Below, piece by piece: positions 44,828 to 56,149 of a DNA stretch of 64,000 bases. The translations under genes were made by a program, and so were the position numbers. Each line of letters begins with the position of its first letter. The first letter of the stretch is position 1. The stretch is from CAWFKS01 sp963816435. Its GTDB lineage: Bacteria; Pseudomonadota; Alphaproteobacteria; Rhizobiales; Rhizobiaceae. Below the pieces are notes generated by a model, which searched no databases, had not been told where the DNA came from, and was given only the letters and a program-made list of their open reading frames with translations. The stretch is taken from positions 248,001-312,000 of the forward strand of contig CAWFKS010000012.1 in assembly GCA_963816435.1 (NCBI GenBank), in the 5' to 3' direction.

Positions 44828-45145
44828 TTGCGCTCATGCAGCAAGCACGAGCTCATCCAGCGACTGAAAGCGTTGCGGCCCGCATTCGCGGCCGAGGGTG
44901 TCGAGCATCTCGCCCTCTTCGGCTCGCGTGCGCGCGGCGACAATCGCGACGAGAGCGACGTCGACATTCTGGTCGACGTGGCTTCCGAGGCCAAGTTCAG
45001 CCTGCTCGATCTGATCGGCGTCGAGCACATCGTGCTCGACAATACGGGCCTCACCGCGCACGCCACGATGCGCCGCAGCCTCGAACCGGCGTTCGGCGAT
45101 CGCATCCGGGACGACATTGATCGAGGTCTTCTAGAGATCGCTTAG
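44828..45145 (+). CDS. MNT-type nucleotidyltransferase
   Basis: Small nucleotidyltransferase of about 100 aa of the minimal (MNT) type: HELIQRLKALRPAFAAEGVE, then the catalytic LFGSRARGDNRDESDVDILV with GS and the D-x-D pair. In the continuous frame the only start is TTG at 44828. An ATG at 44836 is out of frame by one base, and deleting one C gives MSKHELIQRLK, the probable true start. Such proteins usually pair with a HEPN protein, but none is adjacent, so it is either solitary or has lost its partner. Confidence 0.75.
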   Translation: MRSCSKHELIQRLKALRPAFAAEGVEHLALFGSRARGDNRDESDVDILVDVASEAKFSLLDLIGVEHIVLDNTGLTAHATMRRSLEPAFGDRIRDDIDRGLLEIA

Positions 45146-45146
45146 C

Positions 45147-45403
45147 CTAGCGCAGCAGGCGGTCATATTCGGCATGACTGCCTATCCAGAACCAGACGAG
45201 ATCAGAACCTTCGGGTACGGCGAGCGCACGGTGCCCAAGGCCGATCCGGACGGAGCGGAAGACGCCAACCCGTTTGAAATGCAAGGACGGATGCCTCGGG
45301 TTGGATTTCAGCAGCGGCGAAGTTCCTGTCCGCAAGCCGCTGCACCGATCTCAGGGAGCCGTTCGTAGGCGTCCCAGAACTCCGGCGGAGCAAAGTGCCT
45401 CGA
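45147..45403 (-). CDS. RelE/ParE-type toxin (frame changes)
   Basis: Reading the minus strand, RHFAPPEFWDAYERLPEI, then QRLADRNFA, then LLKSNPRHPSLHFKRVGVF and ALAVPEGSDLVWFWIGSHAE appear in three successive frames. Removing one base near 45343 and one near 45319 yields a continuous toxin of about 84 aa of a common RelE/ParE-like family. With one further base removed near 45402 the antitoxin gains a TGA stop overlapping a TTG start for this toxin. The exact regain of overlap argues for sequence error rather than decay. Confidence 0.65.
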
Positions 45404-45601
45404 AAGCTCTTTCGTCCGCCCTTGCCGGTGCGCCGCGAGAGCCCGTTCGGCGAGCCGGTCCAGCTTGCCGGCCTTCGCGTCGGCCTCGATCTGCGCATCC
45501 CAGTTGGCGGCATCGAACTCGGCGAACCACGCCCGGAATCGGTCGAGCTCTTCGGCCGGCAGCGCCGCGATCTCCCGTTCGATCCGTTCGAGCTTCGTCA
45601 T
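45404..45601 (-). CDS. Antitoxin-like small protein paired with the toxin
   Basis: About 66 aa, MTKLERIEREIAALPAEELD followed by FRAWFAEFDAANWDAQIEAD and ending in GRTKEL. Short acidic proteins with this opening and a Trp-Asp-x-Gln-Ile-Glu segment are commonly found immediately before RelE/ParE-type toxins in alphaproteobacteria. As printed, the frame has no stop after GRTKEL and reads on into the toxin; one extra base explains this. Confidence 0.65.
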
Positions 45602-45640
45602 CTCGTCGTCTCCGCTTGCGGCTGGTCGGCGTCCGCCGCC

Positions 45641-45877
45641 TCAGAACGCCTTGAAGGTCAGCGTCGTCAGCGAGCGCACGATGCCGGGCACGTTGGCGAC
45701 GTTGTCGTTGATGAACTTGCCGACATCCGTCTGGTCGTCGATGTAGACCTTCAACAGAAGGTCGTAGTCGCCGCTGGTCGAGTAGAGCTCGGAGGCGATC
45801 TCGCGCTCGTAGAGCTCGTCGGCCACCTCATAGGTGCGGCCCGGCTGGCACTGAAGCTGGACGAAGACGGCTCTCAT
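45641..45877 (-). CDS. Stand-alone Lrp/AsnC ligand-binding (RAM) domain protein
   Basis: A 78-aa protein consisting only of the RAM domain of Lrp/AsnC regulators: MRAVFVQLQCQPGRTYEVAD, then SELYSTSGDYDLLLKVYIDD and VPGIVRSLTTLTFKAF. There is no helix-turn-helix. Such single-domain proteins form oligomers that bind amino acids or small effectors and may modulate full-length Lrp relatives. It lies 46 bp downstream of kynurenine formamidase on the same strand, so it is probably co-transcribed with it. Confidence 0.85.
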   Translation of the reverse strand: MRAVFVQLQCQPGRTYEVADELYEREIASELYSTSGDYDLLLKVYIDDQTDVGKFINDNVANVPGIVRSLTTLTFKAF

Positions 45878-45923
45878 CGCATCTTTCCCCGATCGTTTCG
45901 CGGGCGACCTTTGCCTTGGCCGC

Positions 45924-46754
45924 TCAGCCTGTCAACAGCGTGCGCGTCAGCGCGTGGGCGGGGTCGGCAAGCCCGTCGATGACATTGAAATGGTGCCGGT
46001 CCGGCTCCTCGACAACCGCGGTGGCCGCCCCTAGCCCGGTCCAGATGTTGGCGAGCAGCGCGTTCTGGCGCACGAACTCGGAGCGTTCGGCCGCTCCCAC
46101 CCAGCAGGTCAGCCGGGCGTTTTCCATCGGCTCGAGCAGCACCGGGCTTTCGGCGCGCGCCTCCTCGGCGTCGATGTTGAGGTCGGCGTTCATCGCCGTC
46201 GTCATCAGCGGGCGCAGATCGTGGACGCCCGACAGCGACAGCACGTGGGCGATGCGCGCGCGCGTCCCGGCCGAGAGCGGCGAGGTGGACGAAATCATCC
46301 GCGTCACCAGATGCCCGCCGGCCGAGTGGCCGGTGAGGCGGATCGGCCCGTCGACCATGCCCGCGGCTTTCTCGATCGCGGCGCCTACTTCCCGCGTGAT
46401 CCCTGAAACGCGGTTTTCCGGGCAGAGCGTGTAGGACGGCATGGCGACGGCGTGGCCGTTGCCGACGGCACCCGCGGCGAGATGCGACCAGAAACTCTTG
46501 TCGAAGGCGCGCCAGAACCCGCCGTGGACGAACACGACCAGCCCCTTCGGCTCCTCGCGCGGCAGGAACAGGTCGAACCGGTTGCGCGGGGCCGGACCGT
46601 ATTCGAGGTCCAGCCGGGCGCATCCGCTGGCCGCCATCTCGTCGCGGAACTGTTTCGCCGGCGCCACCCAGGCGTCCGGCCAGCGCTCGCCATGCGGAAT
46701 GTTGGCGCCGTTGGCGTAGGCGTCGTTCCAGTCGGTGATGCGGTGGAAGATCAT
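45924..46754 (-). CDS. Alpha/beta hydrolase, probable kynurenine formamidase
   Basis: A 276-aa alpha/beta hydrolase that probably hydrolyses N-formylkynurenine to kynurenine and formate. The HGGFW motif (oxyanion hole) is the HGGXW signature of the eukaryotic-type kynurenine formamidase branch. The nucleophile elbow is TGHSAGGHL, and the catalytic His is in PDRHHFNVIDGL. It starts MIFHRITDWNDAYANGAN. It is divergent from the 2-aminobenzoyl-CoA gene across a 172-bp promoter, and kynA and kynU are in the facing operon, so the pathway context strongly supports the role. It is not the cyclase-type KynB, hence I give no symbol. Confidence 0.82.
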   Translation of the reverse strand: MIFHRITDWNDAYANGANIPHGERWPDAWVAPAKQFRDEMAASGCARLDLEYGPAPRNRFDLFLPREEPKGLVVFVHGGFWRAFDKSFWSHLAAGAVGNGHAVAMPSYTLCPENRVSGITREVGAAIEKAAGMVDGPIRLTGHSAGGHLVTRMISSTSPLSAGTRARIAHVLSLSGVHDLRPLMTTAMNADLNIDAEEARAESPVLLEPMENARLTCWVGAAERSEFVRQNALLANIWTGLGAATAVVEEPDRHHFNVIDGLADPAHALTRTLLTG

Positions 46755-46861
46755 GCGTGGTTTCCCGTGTCCGCGCCTCCATAACCGTTGCCGCGATGGC
46801 GGCCAAGGGTGTCGCGGCGCTTTCCCTCCCTCAGGAGGATGACGTCAAATCCTTCAATCCC

Positions 46862-46885
46862 AAAAATTTCATGCTTGAAATATTT
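46862..46885. promoter_or_regulatory. Palindrome in the divergent kynurenine/aminobenzoyl-CoA promoter
   Basis: ATTTCA (46866-46871), TGCT, TGAAAT (46876-46881), with A/T-rich arms extending the symmetry to about 24 bp. It lies 42 bp before the monooxygenase ATG and 112 bp before the formamidase start. It is a fitting MarR-type operator; the MarR gene at 50033 in the same operon is the natural candidate. Confidence 0.55.
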
Positions 46886-46926
46886 TCCGTCCGGTGCGAG
46901 GCTGAGCGTGGGAGAAGGAAAGCGCG

Positions 46927-49230
<2,304 letters not shown>

Positions 49231-49276
49231 TGGCGATGGCGCCGAAGAGTGCAAACCTTCTCGCGGAGCCTCGCCC

Positions 49277-50036
49277 ATGACCGGCTTCTCCCACGCTCTC
49301 GTCACCGGCGGCGGGCACGGGCGTCGGCCGCGCCATCGCGCTGGCGCTGGCAGGCGCCGGGATCGACGTGACGATCTGCGGCCGCCGGCAGGAGCCGCTG
49401 GACGAGGTGGCGGCCGAAAACGCCGAAAAGATCCACGCGCTCACCTGCGACGTCACCGACCAGGCTTCGGTCGCGGCTCTCTACGAGCAGGCGGAAGCCG
49501 CGCGCGGCCCCTTCGACATCGTCGTGGCCAATGCCGGCATAGCCAGGAGCGCGCCGGCCGCGAAAGTGACGCTGGAGGACTGGCAGCGCACGCTCGACGT
49601 CAACCTGACCGGCGCCTTTCTGACCGTGCAGCCCGCACTTGCCGGCATGGCCGGGCGCAAGGCCGGGCGCATCGTCTTCATCGCCTCGATCGCCGGGCTG
49701 ATCGGCGGGCCCTACATCGCGCCATACGTCGCCTCCAAGCACGGCGTGGTCGGGCTGACGAAGGCGCTGGCCGCCGAGCTGGCGCCGACCGGCGTCACCG
49801 TCAACGCCATCTGCCCGGGCTTCGTGGAGACCGAGATGCTCGAGGAATCGGTGGCGCGCATCATCGAAAAGACCGGCCGCAGCGAGGAGGAGGCCCGCGC
49901 CGGCCTGCTCACCGGCAACCCGCAGGGCCGCTTCATCCAGCCGGCCGAGATCGCCGAGACGCTGCTGTGGCTGATCGGGCCGGGCGGGGTGTCCGTCAAC
50001 GGCCAGGCGATCGCGCTGTCGGGAGGCCAGACATGA
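49277..50036 (+). CDS. Short-chain dehydrogenase/reductase (frame change near start)
   Basis: SDR of about 252 aa. The N-terminal MTGFSHALVTGGG is in one frame and GIDVTICGRRQEPLDEVAAE onward in another. Removing one G near 49314 restores the nucleotide motif TGGGTGVGRAIALALAGAG. The catalytic residues are visible as the FIASIAGLIGGPYIAPYVAS segment with Tyr-x3-Lys (YVASK). In the 2-aminobenzoyl-CoA route an SDR acting as a 3-hydroxyacyl-CoA dehydrogenase on the ring-derived intermediate is expected. Its stop overlaps the MarR start. Confidence 0.85.
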
Positions 50037-50506
50037 ACGCGCCCGCCACCGGGCTGCAGGCCGCGACCGGCAACAAGGAGCGGCTGCGCCTGTGGATCAG
50101 GCTGCTGCGCGCCACCCGGGTCGTCGAGGGCGACCTGCGCGAGCGGCTGAAGCGCGAGTTCGATTCCACCCTGCCGCGCTTCGACGTGATGGCGGCGCTC
50201 CACCGGGTGCCGGAAGGCATGCTGATGAGCGACCTGTCGCGCTATCTGCTGGTGTCGAACGGCAACGTCACCGGCATCGTCGACCGGCTCGTCTCCGAAG
50301 GATATGTCGTGCGCGCCAGGCGCGACGGCGACCGCCGCACCTCGATCGTGCGGCTCACGCAGACGGGCCGGTCGCGCTTTTCCGAGATGGCGGCCGCGCA
50401 CGAGCAATGGATCAGCGAGCTGCTTGGCGAGATCGGCGAGGCCGAGGCGGCGCGCCTGTCGGTCGTGCTGCGCTCGTTCCGCAGCAACTGGGAGGCCGAG
50501 ATTTGA
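50033..50506 (+). CDS. MarR-family regulator of the aminobenzoyl-CoA operon
   Basis: A 157-aa MarR-type winged-helix protein: RLWIRLLRATRVVEGDLRER, the recognition-helix region MSDLSRYLLVSNGNVTGIVD and the wing RARRDGDRRTSIVRLTQTG. MarR regulators of aromatic-acid CoA pathways usually respond to the CoA thioester. Overlap with the SDR gene (ATGA) and with the hydratase gene places it inside the operon. The palindrome at 46862 is its likely site. Confidence 0.85.
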   Translation: MNAPATGLQAATGNKERLRLWIRLLRATRVVEGDLRERLKREFDSTLPRFDVMAALHRVPEGMLMSDLSRYLLVSNGNVTGIVDRLVSEGYVVRARRDGDRRTSIVRLTQTGRSRFSEMAAAHEQWISELLGEIGEAEAARLSVVLRSFRSNWEAEI

Positions 50507-51324
50507 CCCCGAAGAAGATGGCCGGACTGGCGCCGCAGCACTTCCACTGGCAGGTCGCCGACCGCGTGGCGACGATCCGGCTGGCGCGGCCGGAGCGTAA
50601 GAATCCACTTACGTTCGAATCCTACGCCGAACTGCGCGACACCTTCCGCGACCTCGTCTATGCCGACGACGTCGACGCGGTCGTGTTCCTGCCGAACGGC
50701 GGCAATTTCTGCTCGGGCGGCGACGTCCACGAGATCATCGGCCCGCTGGTCGAGAACATGGACATGAAGGGGCTGCTCGCCTTCACCCGCATGACCGGCG
50801 ACCTCGTCAAGGCGATGATCCATTGCGGCAAGCCGGTGATCACGGCCGTCGACGGCGTCGCGGTGGGCGCGGGCGCCATCATCGCCATGGCCTCCGACAT
50901 CAGGATCGCGACGCCCGAGGCGAAGACCGCCTTCCTGTTCACGCGCGTCGGGCTCGCCGGCTGCGACATGGGCGCCTGCGCCATGCTTCCGAGGATCATC
51001 GGCCAGGGGCGGGCGTCGGAACTGCTTTACACCGGCCGCGCGATGAACGCCGACGAGGGCGAGCGCTGGGGCTTCTACAACCGGCTGGTTTCGGCCGACG
51101 AGCTGGAAGCGCAGGCCCTGGAGATGGCGCGGCGCATCGTTGCCGGCCCGACCTTCGCGCATTCGATCACCAAGACGCAGCTCGACCAGGAATGGTCGAT
51201 GAGCCTCGACATGGCGATCGAGGCGGAGGCGCAGGCCCAGGCGATCTGCATGCAGACGGCGGATTTCGGGCGGGCCTACCGCGCCTTCGTGGCGAAGGAA
51301 AAGCCGGTGTTCGAGGGGAATTGA
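50503..51324 (+). CDS. Enoyl-CoA hydratase/isomerase family protein
   Basis: Crotonase-fold protein of about 273 aa. Oxyanion-hole segments are NFCSGGDVHEI and DGVAVGAGAIIAMASDIRIA, and TRVGLAGCDMGACAMLPRII follows. It probably hydrates or opens the CoA-bound alicyclic intermediate. The ribosome site GGGAGG (50490-50495) is 7 bases before a TTG that overlaps the MarR stop, so I take TTG at 50503 as start. The ATG at 50518 (MAGLAPQHF) has no such site. Its stop overlaps the acyl-CoA dehydrogenase ATG. Confidence 0.85.
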   Translation: MTPKKMAGLAPQHFHWQVADRVATIRLARPERKNPLTFESYAELRDTFRDLVYADDVDAVVFLPNGGNFCSGGDVHEIIGPLVENMDMKGLLAFTRMTGDLVKAMIHCGKPVITAVDGVAVGAGAIIAMASDIRIATPEAKTAFLFTRVGLAGCDMGACAMLPRIIGQGRASELLYTGRAMNADEGERWGFYNRLVSADELEAQALEMARRIVAGPTFAHSITKTQLDQEWSMSLDMAIEAEAQAQAICMQTADFGRAYRAFVAKEKPVFEGN

Positions 51325-52488
51325 TGCCTGACCGCACCTATCTCGACTGGCCATTCTTCGAGGAGCGTCACCGCGAGCACGCGGCGCGGCTGGAGGAGTG
51401 GTGCGGAAGGAACCTGCCGGTCGGGCACGGTCATGGCATCGCTGACGTCGACGCCGCCTGCCGCCTTCTGGTCGAAATGCTCGGCGACGGTGGCTGGCTC
51501 GAGCCGACGGCGATAGATGCGGACGATCCGGAGCCGCTCGATCTTCGTAAGCTGTGCCTTACGCGTGAGATTCTGGCCCGCCACGACGGGCTCGCCGATT
51601 TCGCCTTCGCCATGCAGGGGCTGGGCACCGGCGCGATCAGCCTGTTCGGCTCGACCGAGCAGAAGCAATGGCTGGCGAGGACGCGGCGCGGCAAGGCGAT
51701 CTCGGCCTTCGCGCTGAGCGAGCCGCGCTCGGGCTCGGACGTCGCCAACCTGGAGACGACGGCGACGCGCGACGGCGACGGGTGGCGGCTCGACGGCGAG
51801 AAGACCTGGATTTCCAACGGCGGCATCGCCGATCTCTATTGCGTCTTCGCCCGCACCGGCGAGGCGCCGGGGGCGAAGGGCATCTCGTGCTTCCTCGTGC
51901 CGGCCGACACGCCGGGCCTGGAAATCGCCGAGCGGCTGGAGACCATCGCGCCGCATCCGCTGGCCCGCCTGTCCTTCGACGGCGCGCGGCTGCCCGGCCG
52001 ACGCCCTGATCGGCGAGGCGGGGCAGGGCTTTCGCATCGCCATGTCGGTGCTCGACATGTTCCGCTCGACCGTCGGCGCGGCAGCCCTCGGCTTCGCCCG
52101 CCGAGCGCTCGACGAGAGCCTGTCCCGGGCGGCCGGCCGCGAACTGTTCGGCGCGCCGCTCGGCAATCTGCAGATGGTGCAGGGCCACGTCGCCGACATG
52201 GCGCTCGACGTCGATGCCGCAGCGCTGCTGGTCTACCGGGCGGCGTGGACGAAGGACATGGGCGCGCCGCGCGTCACCCGCGAGGCGGCGATGGCCAAGC
52301 TCTACGCCACCGATCGCGCGCAGGCGGTGATCGACGCGGCCGTGCAGCTTCACGGCGGCGACGGCGTGCGCGCCGGCCACATCGTCGAAAGCCTCTACCG
52401 GGAGATCCGCGCCCTGCGCATCTACGAGGGGGCGTCCGACGTGCAGAAGGTGGTGATCGCCCGCCAGGTGATGGGAGCATCTACATGA
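51324..52488 (+). CDS. Acyl-CoA dehydrogenase (one frame change)
   Basis: FAD-dependent acyl-CoA dehydrogenase of about 387 aa when corrected. It has FAFAMQGLGTGAISLFGSTE, then AISAFALSEPRSGSDVANLE and EKTWISNGGIADLYCVFARTG in the first frame. After one extra C near 51995 it continues with AMSVLDMFRSTVGAAALGFA, QLHGGDGVRAGHIVESLYRE and the IYEGASDVQKVVIARQ segment. It should oxidise or desaturate a CoA ester in the ring-degradation sequence. ATG 51324 overlaps the previous stop, and the ligase start overlaps its own stop. Confidence 0.88.
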
Positions 52489-54110
52489 CGAATCTCGGAC
52501 CCACAGCCCATGTCGACAGTTTCGCGCGCGACAACCTGCCGCCGCGCGAGGAATGGCCGGAATTCCTGCTCGACGGCTTCGACTACCCCGAATATCTGAA
52601 CGCCGGCGTCGAACTGACGGACCGGCTTGTCGAACAGGGTCTGGGCGACAACACCGCGCTGATCGGCAATGGCCGGCGGCGCACCTACAAGGAACTGTCG
52701 GACTGGACCAACCGGCTGGCGCACGCGCTGGTCGAGAACTACGGCGTCAAGCCCGGCCACCGCGTGCTGATCCGCTCGGCCAACAACCCCGCGATGGTCG
52801 CCTGCTGGCTGGCCGCCACCAAGGCCGGCGCGGTGGTGGTCAACACCATGCCGATGCTGCGCGCCGGCGAGCTGAAGAAGATCGTCGACAAGGCGGAAGT
52901 CTCGCTGGCGCTCTGCGACACCCGCCTGATGGACGAGATGGTCGCCTGCGCCAAGGACAGCGAGTTCCTGGAGAAGGTGGTCGGCTTCGACGGCACCGCC
53001 AACCACGACGCCGAACTCGACCGGGTGGCGCTCGACAAGCCGGTGCGCTTCGAGGCGGTGAAGACCGGCCGCGACGACGTCGCGCTTCTGGGCTTCACCT
53101 CCGGCACCACCGGCGTGCCGAAGGCGACGATGCATTTCCATCGCGACCTTCTGATCATCGCCGACGGCTACGCGAAGGAGGTGCTCAACGTGACGCCCGA
53201 CGACGTGTTCGTCGGCTCGCCGCCGCTCGCCTTCACCTTCGGGCTGGGCGGTCTGGCGATCTTCCCGCTGCGCTTCGGCGCCGCCGCGACGCTGCTGGAA
53301 AGCGCCACGCCGCCGAACATGATCGCCATCATCGAGCAGTACAAGGCGACGGTTTCCTTCACCGCGCCGACCGCCTACCGCGCCATGATGGCGGCGATGG
53401 ACGAGGGCGCCGACCTGTCGTCGCTGCGCGTCGCGGTGTCGGCCGGCGAGACGCTGCCCGGCCCGGTGTTCGAGGACTGGGTGAGAAAGACCGGCAAGCC
53501 GATCCTCGACGGCATCGGCTCGACCGAGATGCTGCACATCTTCATCACCAACCGCTTCGACGACATGCACCCGGCCACCACCGGCCGCCCGGTGAGCGGC
53601 TACAAGGCGATGATCGTCGACGAGGACATGAACGAACTGCCACGCGGCGAAATCGGCAAGCTCGCCGTGCGCGGGCCGACCGGCTGCCGCTACCTCGCCG
53701 ACGAGCGCCAGCGCGACTATGTCCGCGACGGCTGGAACCTGACCGGCGACACCTTCATGCAGGACGAGGACGGGCGCTTCCACTTCGCCGCGCGCTCCGA
53801 CGACATGATCATCTCGTCCGGCTACAACATCGCCGGCCCGGAGGTGGAGGCGGCGTTGCTCGCCCACGCCGACGTGCTGGAGTGCGCCGTGATCGGCGTT
53901 CCCGACGACGCGCGCGGCCAGATCGTCCAGGCCCATATCGTGCTGGTCGAGGGCGTGGCCGCCGACGAGGCCACGGTCAAGCGCCTGCAGGACCACGTGA
54001 AGAACGCCATCGCGCCCTACAAATACCCGCGCTCGGTGAAGTTCACCAAGGCGCTGCCGAAGACGCAGACCGGCAAGATCCAGCGCTTCCGGTTGAGGGA
54101 GGGGGAATGA
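52485..54110 (+). CDS. abmG: 2-Aminobenzoate-CoA ligase
   Basis: Activates anthranilate (or benzoate) to the CoA thioester with ATP, the entry step of the hybrid pathway. The 541-aa protein opens TAHVDSFARDNLPPREEWPE, characteristic of 2-aminobenzoate-CoA ligases. It then has LLGFTSGTTGVPKATMHFH (AMP loop), the benzoate-ligase phrase SPPLAFTFGLGGLAIFPLRF, the DGIGSTEMLHIFITN region, and the hinge RSDDMIISSGYNIAGPEVEA, with the adenylation lysine in KTQTGKIQRF. It overlaps kynureninase (ATGA), which makes its substrate, anthranilate. Confidence 0.9.
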   Translation: MTNLGPTAHVDSFARDNLPPREEWPEFLLDGFDYPEYLNAGVELTDRLVEQGLGDNTALIGNGRRRTYKELSDWTNRLAHALVENYGVKPGHRVLIRSANNPAMVACWLAATKAGAVVVNTMPMLRAGELKKIVDKAEVSLALCDTRLMDEMVACAKDSEFLEKVVGFDGTANHDAELDRVALDKPVRFEAVKTGRDDVALLGFTSGTTGVPKATMHFHRDLLIIADGYAKEVLNVTPDDVFVGSPPLAFTFGLGGLAIFPLRFGAAATLLESATPPNMIAIIEQYKATVSFTAPTAYRAMMAAMDEGADLSSLRVAVSAGETLPGPVFEDWVRKTGKPILDGIGSTEMLHIFITNRFDDMHPATTGRPVSGYKAMIVDEDMNELPRGEIGKLAVRGPTGCRYLADERQRDYVRDGWNLTGDTFMQDEDGRFHFAARSDDMIISSGYNIAGPEVEAALLAHADVLECAVIGVPDDARGQIVQAHIVLVEGVAADEATVKRLQDHVKNAIAPYKYPRSVKFTKALPKTQTGKIQRFRLREGE

Positions 54111-55306
54111 GTGTGACCGATTTCGCCCGCACCCGCGACCTCTTCCACCTGCCCGACGGCGTCGTCTATCTCGACGGCAATTCGCTGGGGCCGCTGCCGA
54201 AGGCGGCGAAGGCGCGGCTGGAAAACACGCTCGAGGCCGAGTGGGGCGAGATGCTGATCCGCGGCTGGAACCAGGCCGGCTGGATGGACATGCCGACCAA
54301 GATCGGCGACCGCGTCGGCCGTCTGATCGGCGCCCCGGCGGGCTCCGTGGTGATGGGCGATACGCTGTCGATCAAGGTCTACCAGGCGCTGGCCTCCGCG
54401 CTGGAGCTGCGGCCGGAACGCCGGGTCGTGCTGTCCGACAAGGGCAATTTTCCGACCGACCTCTACATGGCGCAGGGCCTGCTCGCCTCGCTCGACCACG
54501 GCTATCAGCTGAAGGTCGTCGAGCCGGAGGAGGTGGAGGACGCGATCGACGAGACGGTCGCCGCCACCATGATCACCGAGGTCGACTACCGCACCGGCCG
54601 GCTGCACGACATGACGGCGCTGACGAAACGCGCCCACGAGGCCGGCGCCATCGCCATCTGGGACCTCGCCCATTCGGCCGGCGCGCTGCCCGTCGACGTG
54701 ACGGCGGCCGGAGCCGATTTCGCCGTCGGCTGCACCTACAAATATCTGAACGGCGGGCCGGGCGCCCCTGCCTTCATCCATGTCTCGCCGCGCATCGCCG
54801 ACGCGGTGCGGCCGGCACTTTCGGGCTGGCTCGGCCACGAGGCACCGTTTGCCTTCGATCTCGACTACCGCGCCGGCGCCGGCATCGAGCGCATGCGCGT
54901 CGGCACGCCGCCGATCCTGGCGCTGGCCGTGCTGGATGCGGCCCTCGACGCCTGGGAGGGCGTGCGGATGGACGACGTGCGCGCCGCCTCGATCGAGCTG
55001 TCGGAGCTGTTCATCGCCGAGGTCGAGGCGCGCTGCCCCGACCTCGTGCTGGCCTCGCCGCGCGATCCGCAGAAGCGCGGCAGCCAGGTGTCGTTCCGCC
55101 ATGCCGACGGCTACGCCATCATGCAGGCGCTGATTTCGCGCGGTGTCATCGGCGACTTCCGGGCGCCGGACAATCTGCGCTTCGGCTTCACGCCGCTCTA
55201 TCTCGGCGGCGCCGACGTGCTGAAGGCGGTCGGTATCATCGAGGACATCATGAAGACCCGCGCCTACGACGCGCCGGAATTCAGGAAGCGGGCGGCGGTG
55301 ACATGA
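54107..55306 (+). CDS. kynU: Kynureninase KynU
   Basis: Pyridoxal-phosphate enzyme (399 aa) that cleaves L-kynurenine to anthranilate and alanine. Motifs are FHLPDGVVYLDGNSLGPLPK near the start, IRGWNQAGWMDMP, VMGDTLSIKVYQALASALEL, the WDLAHSAGALPVDV segment with the PLP-binding Asp, and the Schiff-base Lys in FAVGCTYKYLNGGPGAPAF. It is translationally coupled to both the ligase upstream and the dioxygenase downstream. Confidence 0.95.
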   Translation: MSVTDFARTRDLFHLPDGVVYLDGNSLGPLPKAAKARLENTLEAEWGEMLIRGWNQAGWMDMPTKIGDRVGRLIGAPAGSVVMGDTLSIKVYQALASALELRPERRVVLSDKGNFPTDLYMAQGLLASLDHGYQLKVVEPEEVEDAIDETVAATMITEVDYRTGRLHDMTALTKRAHEAGAIAIWDLAHSAGALPVDVTAAGADFAVGCTYKYLNGGPGAPAFIHVSPRIADAVRPALSGWLGHEAPFAFDLDYRAGAGIERMRVGTPPILALAVLDAALDAWEGVRMDDVRAASIELSELFIAEVEARCPDLVLASPRDPQKRGSQVSFRHADGYAIMQALISRGVIGDFRAPDNLRFGFTPLYLGGADVLKAVGIIEDIMKTRAYDAPEFRKRAAVT

Positions 55307-56139
55307 CGGAACGCTACGATCCCTCGGCCGAAGGGGCGGTGACGGACTTTTCGTCCGACATGTCCTACGCCGACTATCTGAAGCTCGATCGCGTGCTGAA
55401 TTCGCAGCAACTGCTGACCGGCTCGCACGACGAGATGCTGTTCATCATCCAGCACCAGACGTCGGAGCTCTGGATGAAGCTCGCCATCCACGAGATCGTG
55501 GCGGCCAGCACCGCGATCCGCGAGGACCGGCTGGAGCCGGCCTTCAAGATGCTGACCAGGGTGGCGCGCATCTTCGAGCAGCTGAACGGCGCCTGGGACG
55601 TGCTGCGCACGATGACGCCGTCGGAATATACGAGCTTCCGCGCCTCGCTCGGCAAGTCGTCGGGCTTCCAGTCGTGGCAGTACCGGGCGATCGAATTCCT
55701 GGCGGGAAACCGCAACCCGGCGATGCTGAAGCCGCATTCGCACGATCCGGCGATCGTCGCGCATCTCGAAAAGATACTTGCCCGGCCGAGCCTCTACGAC
55801 GAGGCGCTGATCCTGCTGACGCGAAAGGGCTTCGACATCGGCGAGGAGGCCGGGCGCAGCGACTGGCGCGACAGCCGCGCGGAGAACCCGGCGGTGCTGG
55901 CGGCCTGGCAGACGATCTACCGCGAGCCTGAGAAACACTGGATGCTCTACGAACTGGCGGAAAAGCTGGTCGATTTCGAGGACTATTTCCGCCGCTGGCG
56001 CTTCAACCACGTCACCACGGTGGAGCGCATCATAGGACTGAAGCGCGGCACCGGCGGCACCGCCGGCGTGTCGTATCTGCGGCGCATGCTGGAGGTGGAG
56101 CTGTTCCCGGAACTGTGGCGGGTGAGGACGGAGCTGTGA
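55303..56139 (+). CDS. kynA: Tryptophan 2,3-dioxygenase KynA
   Basis: Haem dioxygenase (278 aa) that oxidises L-tryptophan to N-formylkynurenine. Family features are the DMSYADYLKLDRVLNSQQ opening, DEMLFIIQHQTSELWMKLAI with the active-site His, the GKSSGFQSWQYRAIEFLAGN substrate segment and RRWRFNHVTTVERIIGLKRG with the proximal haem His, followed by GTGGTAGVSYLRR. It is last in the enzyme operon, after kynU. Confidence 0.97.
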   Translation: MTERYDPSAEGAVTDFSSDMSYADYLKLDRVLNSQQLLTGSHDEMLFIIQHQTSELWMKLAIHEIVAASTAIREDRLEPAFKMLTRVARIFEQLNGAWDVLRTMTPSEYTSFRASLGKSSGFQSWQYRAIEFLAGNRNPAMLKPHSHDPAIVAHLEKILARPSLYDEALILLTRKGFDIGEEAGRSDWRDSRAENPAVLAAWQTIYREPEKHWMLYELAEKLVDFEDYFRRWRFNHVTTVERIIGLKRGTGGTAGVSYLRRMLEVELFPELWRVRTEL

Positions 56140-56149
56140 GGGTTGGTAC

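Noticed and set aside
45147..45601. A natural antitoxin-toxin fusion protein
   Set aside because: The fused frame breaks twice more inside the toxin, and removal of one base restores a stop/start overlap typical of separate genes.
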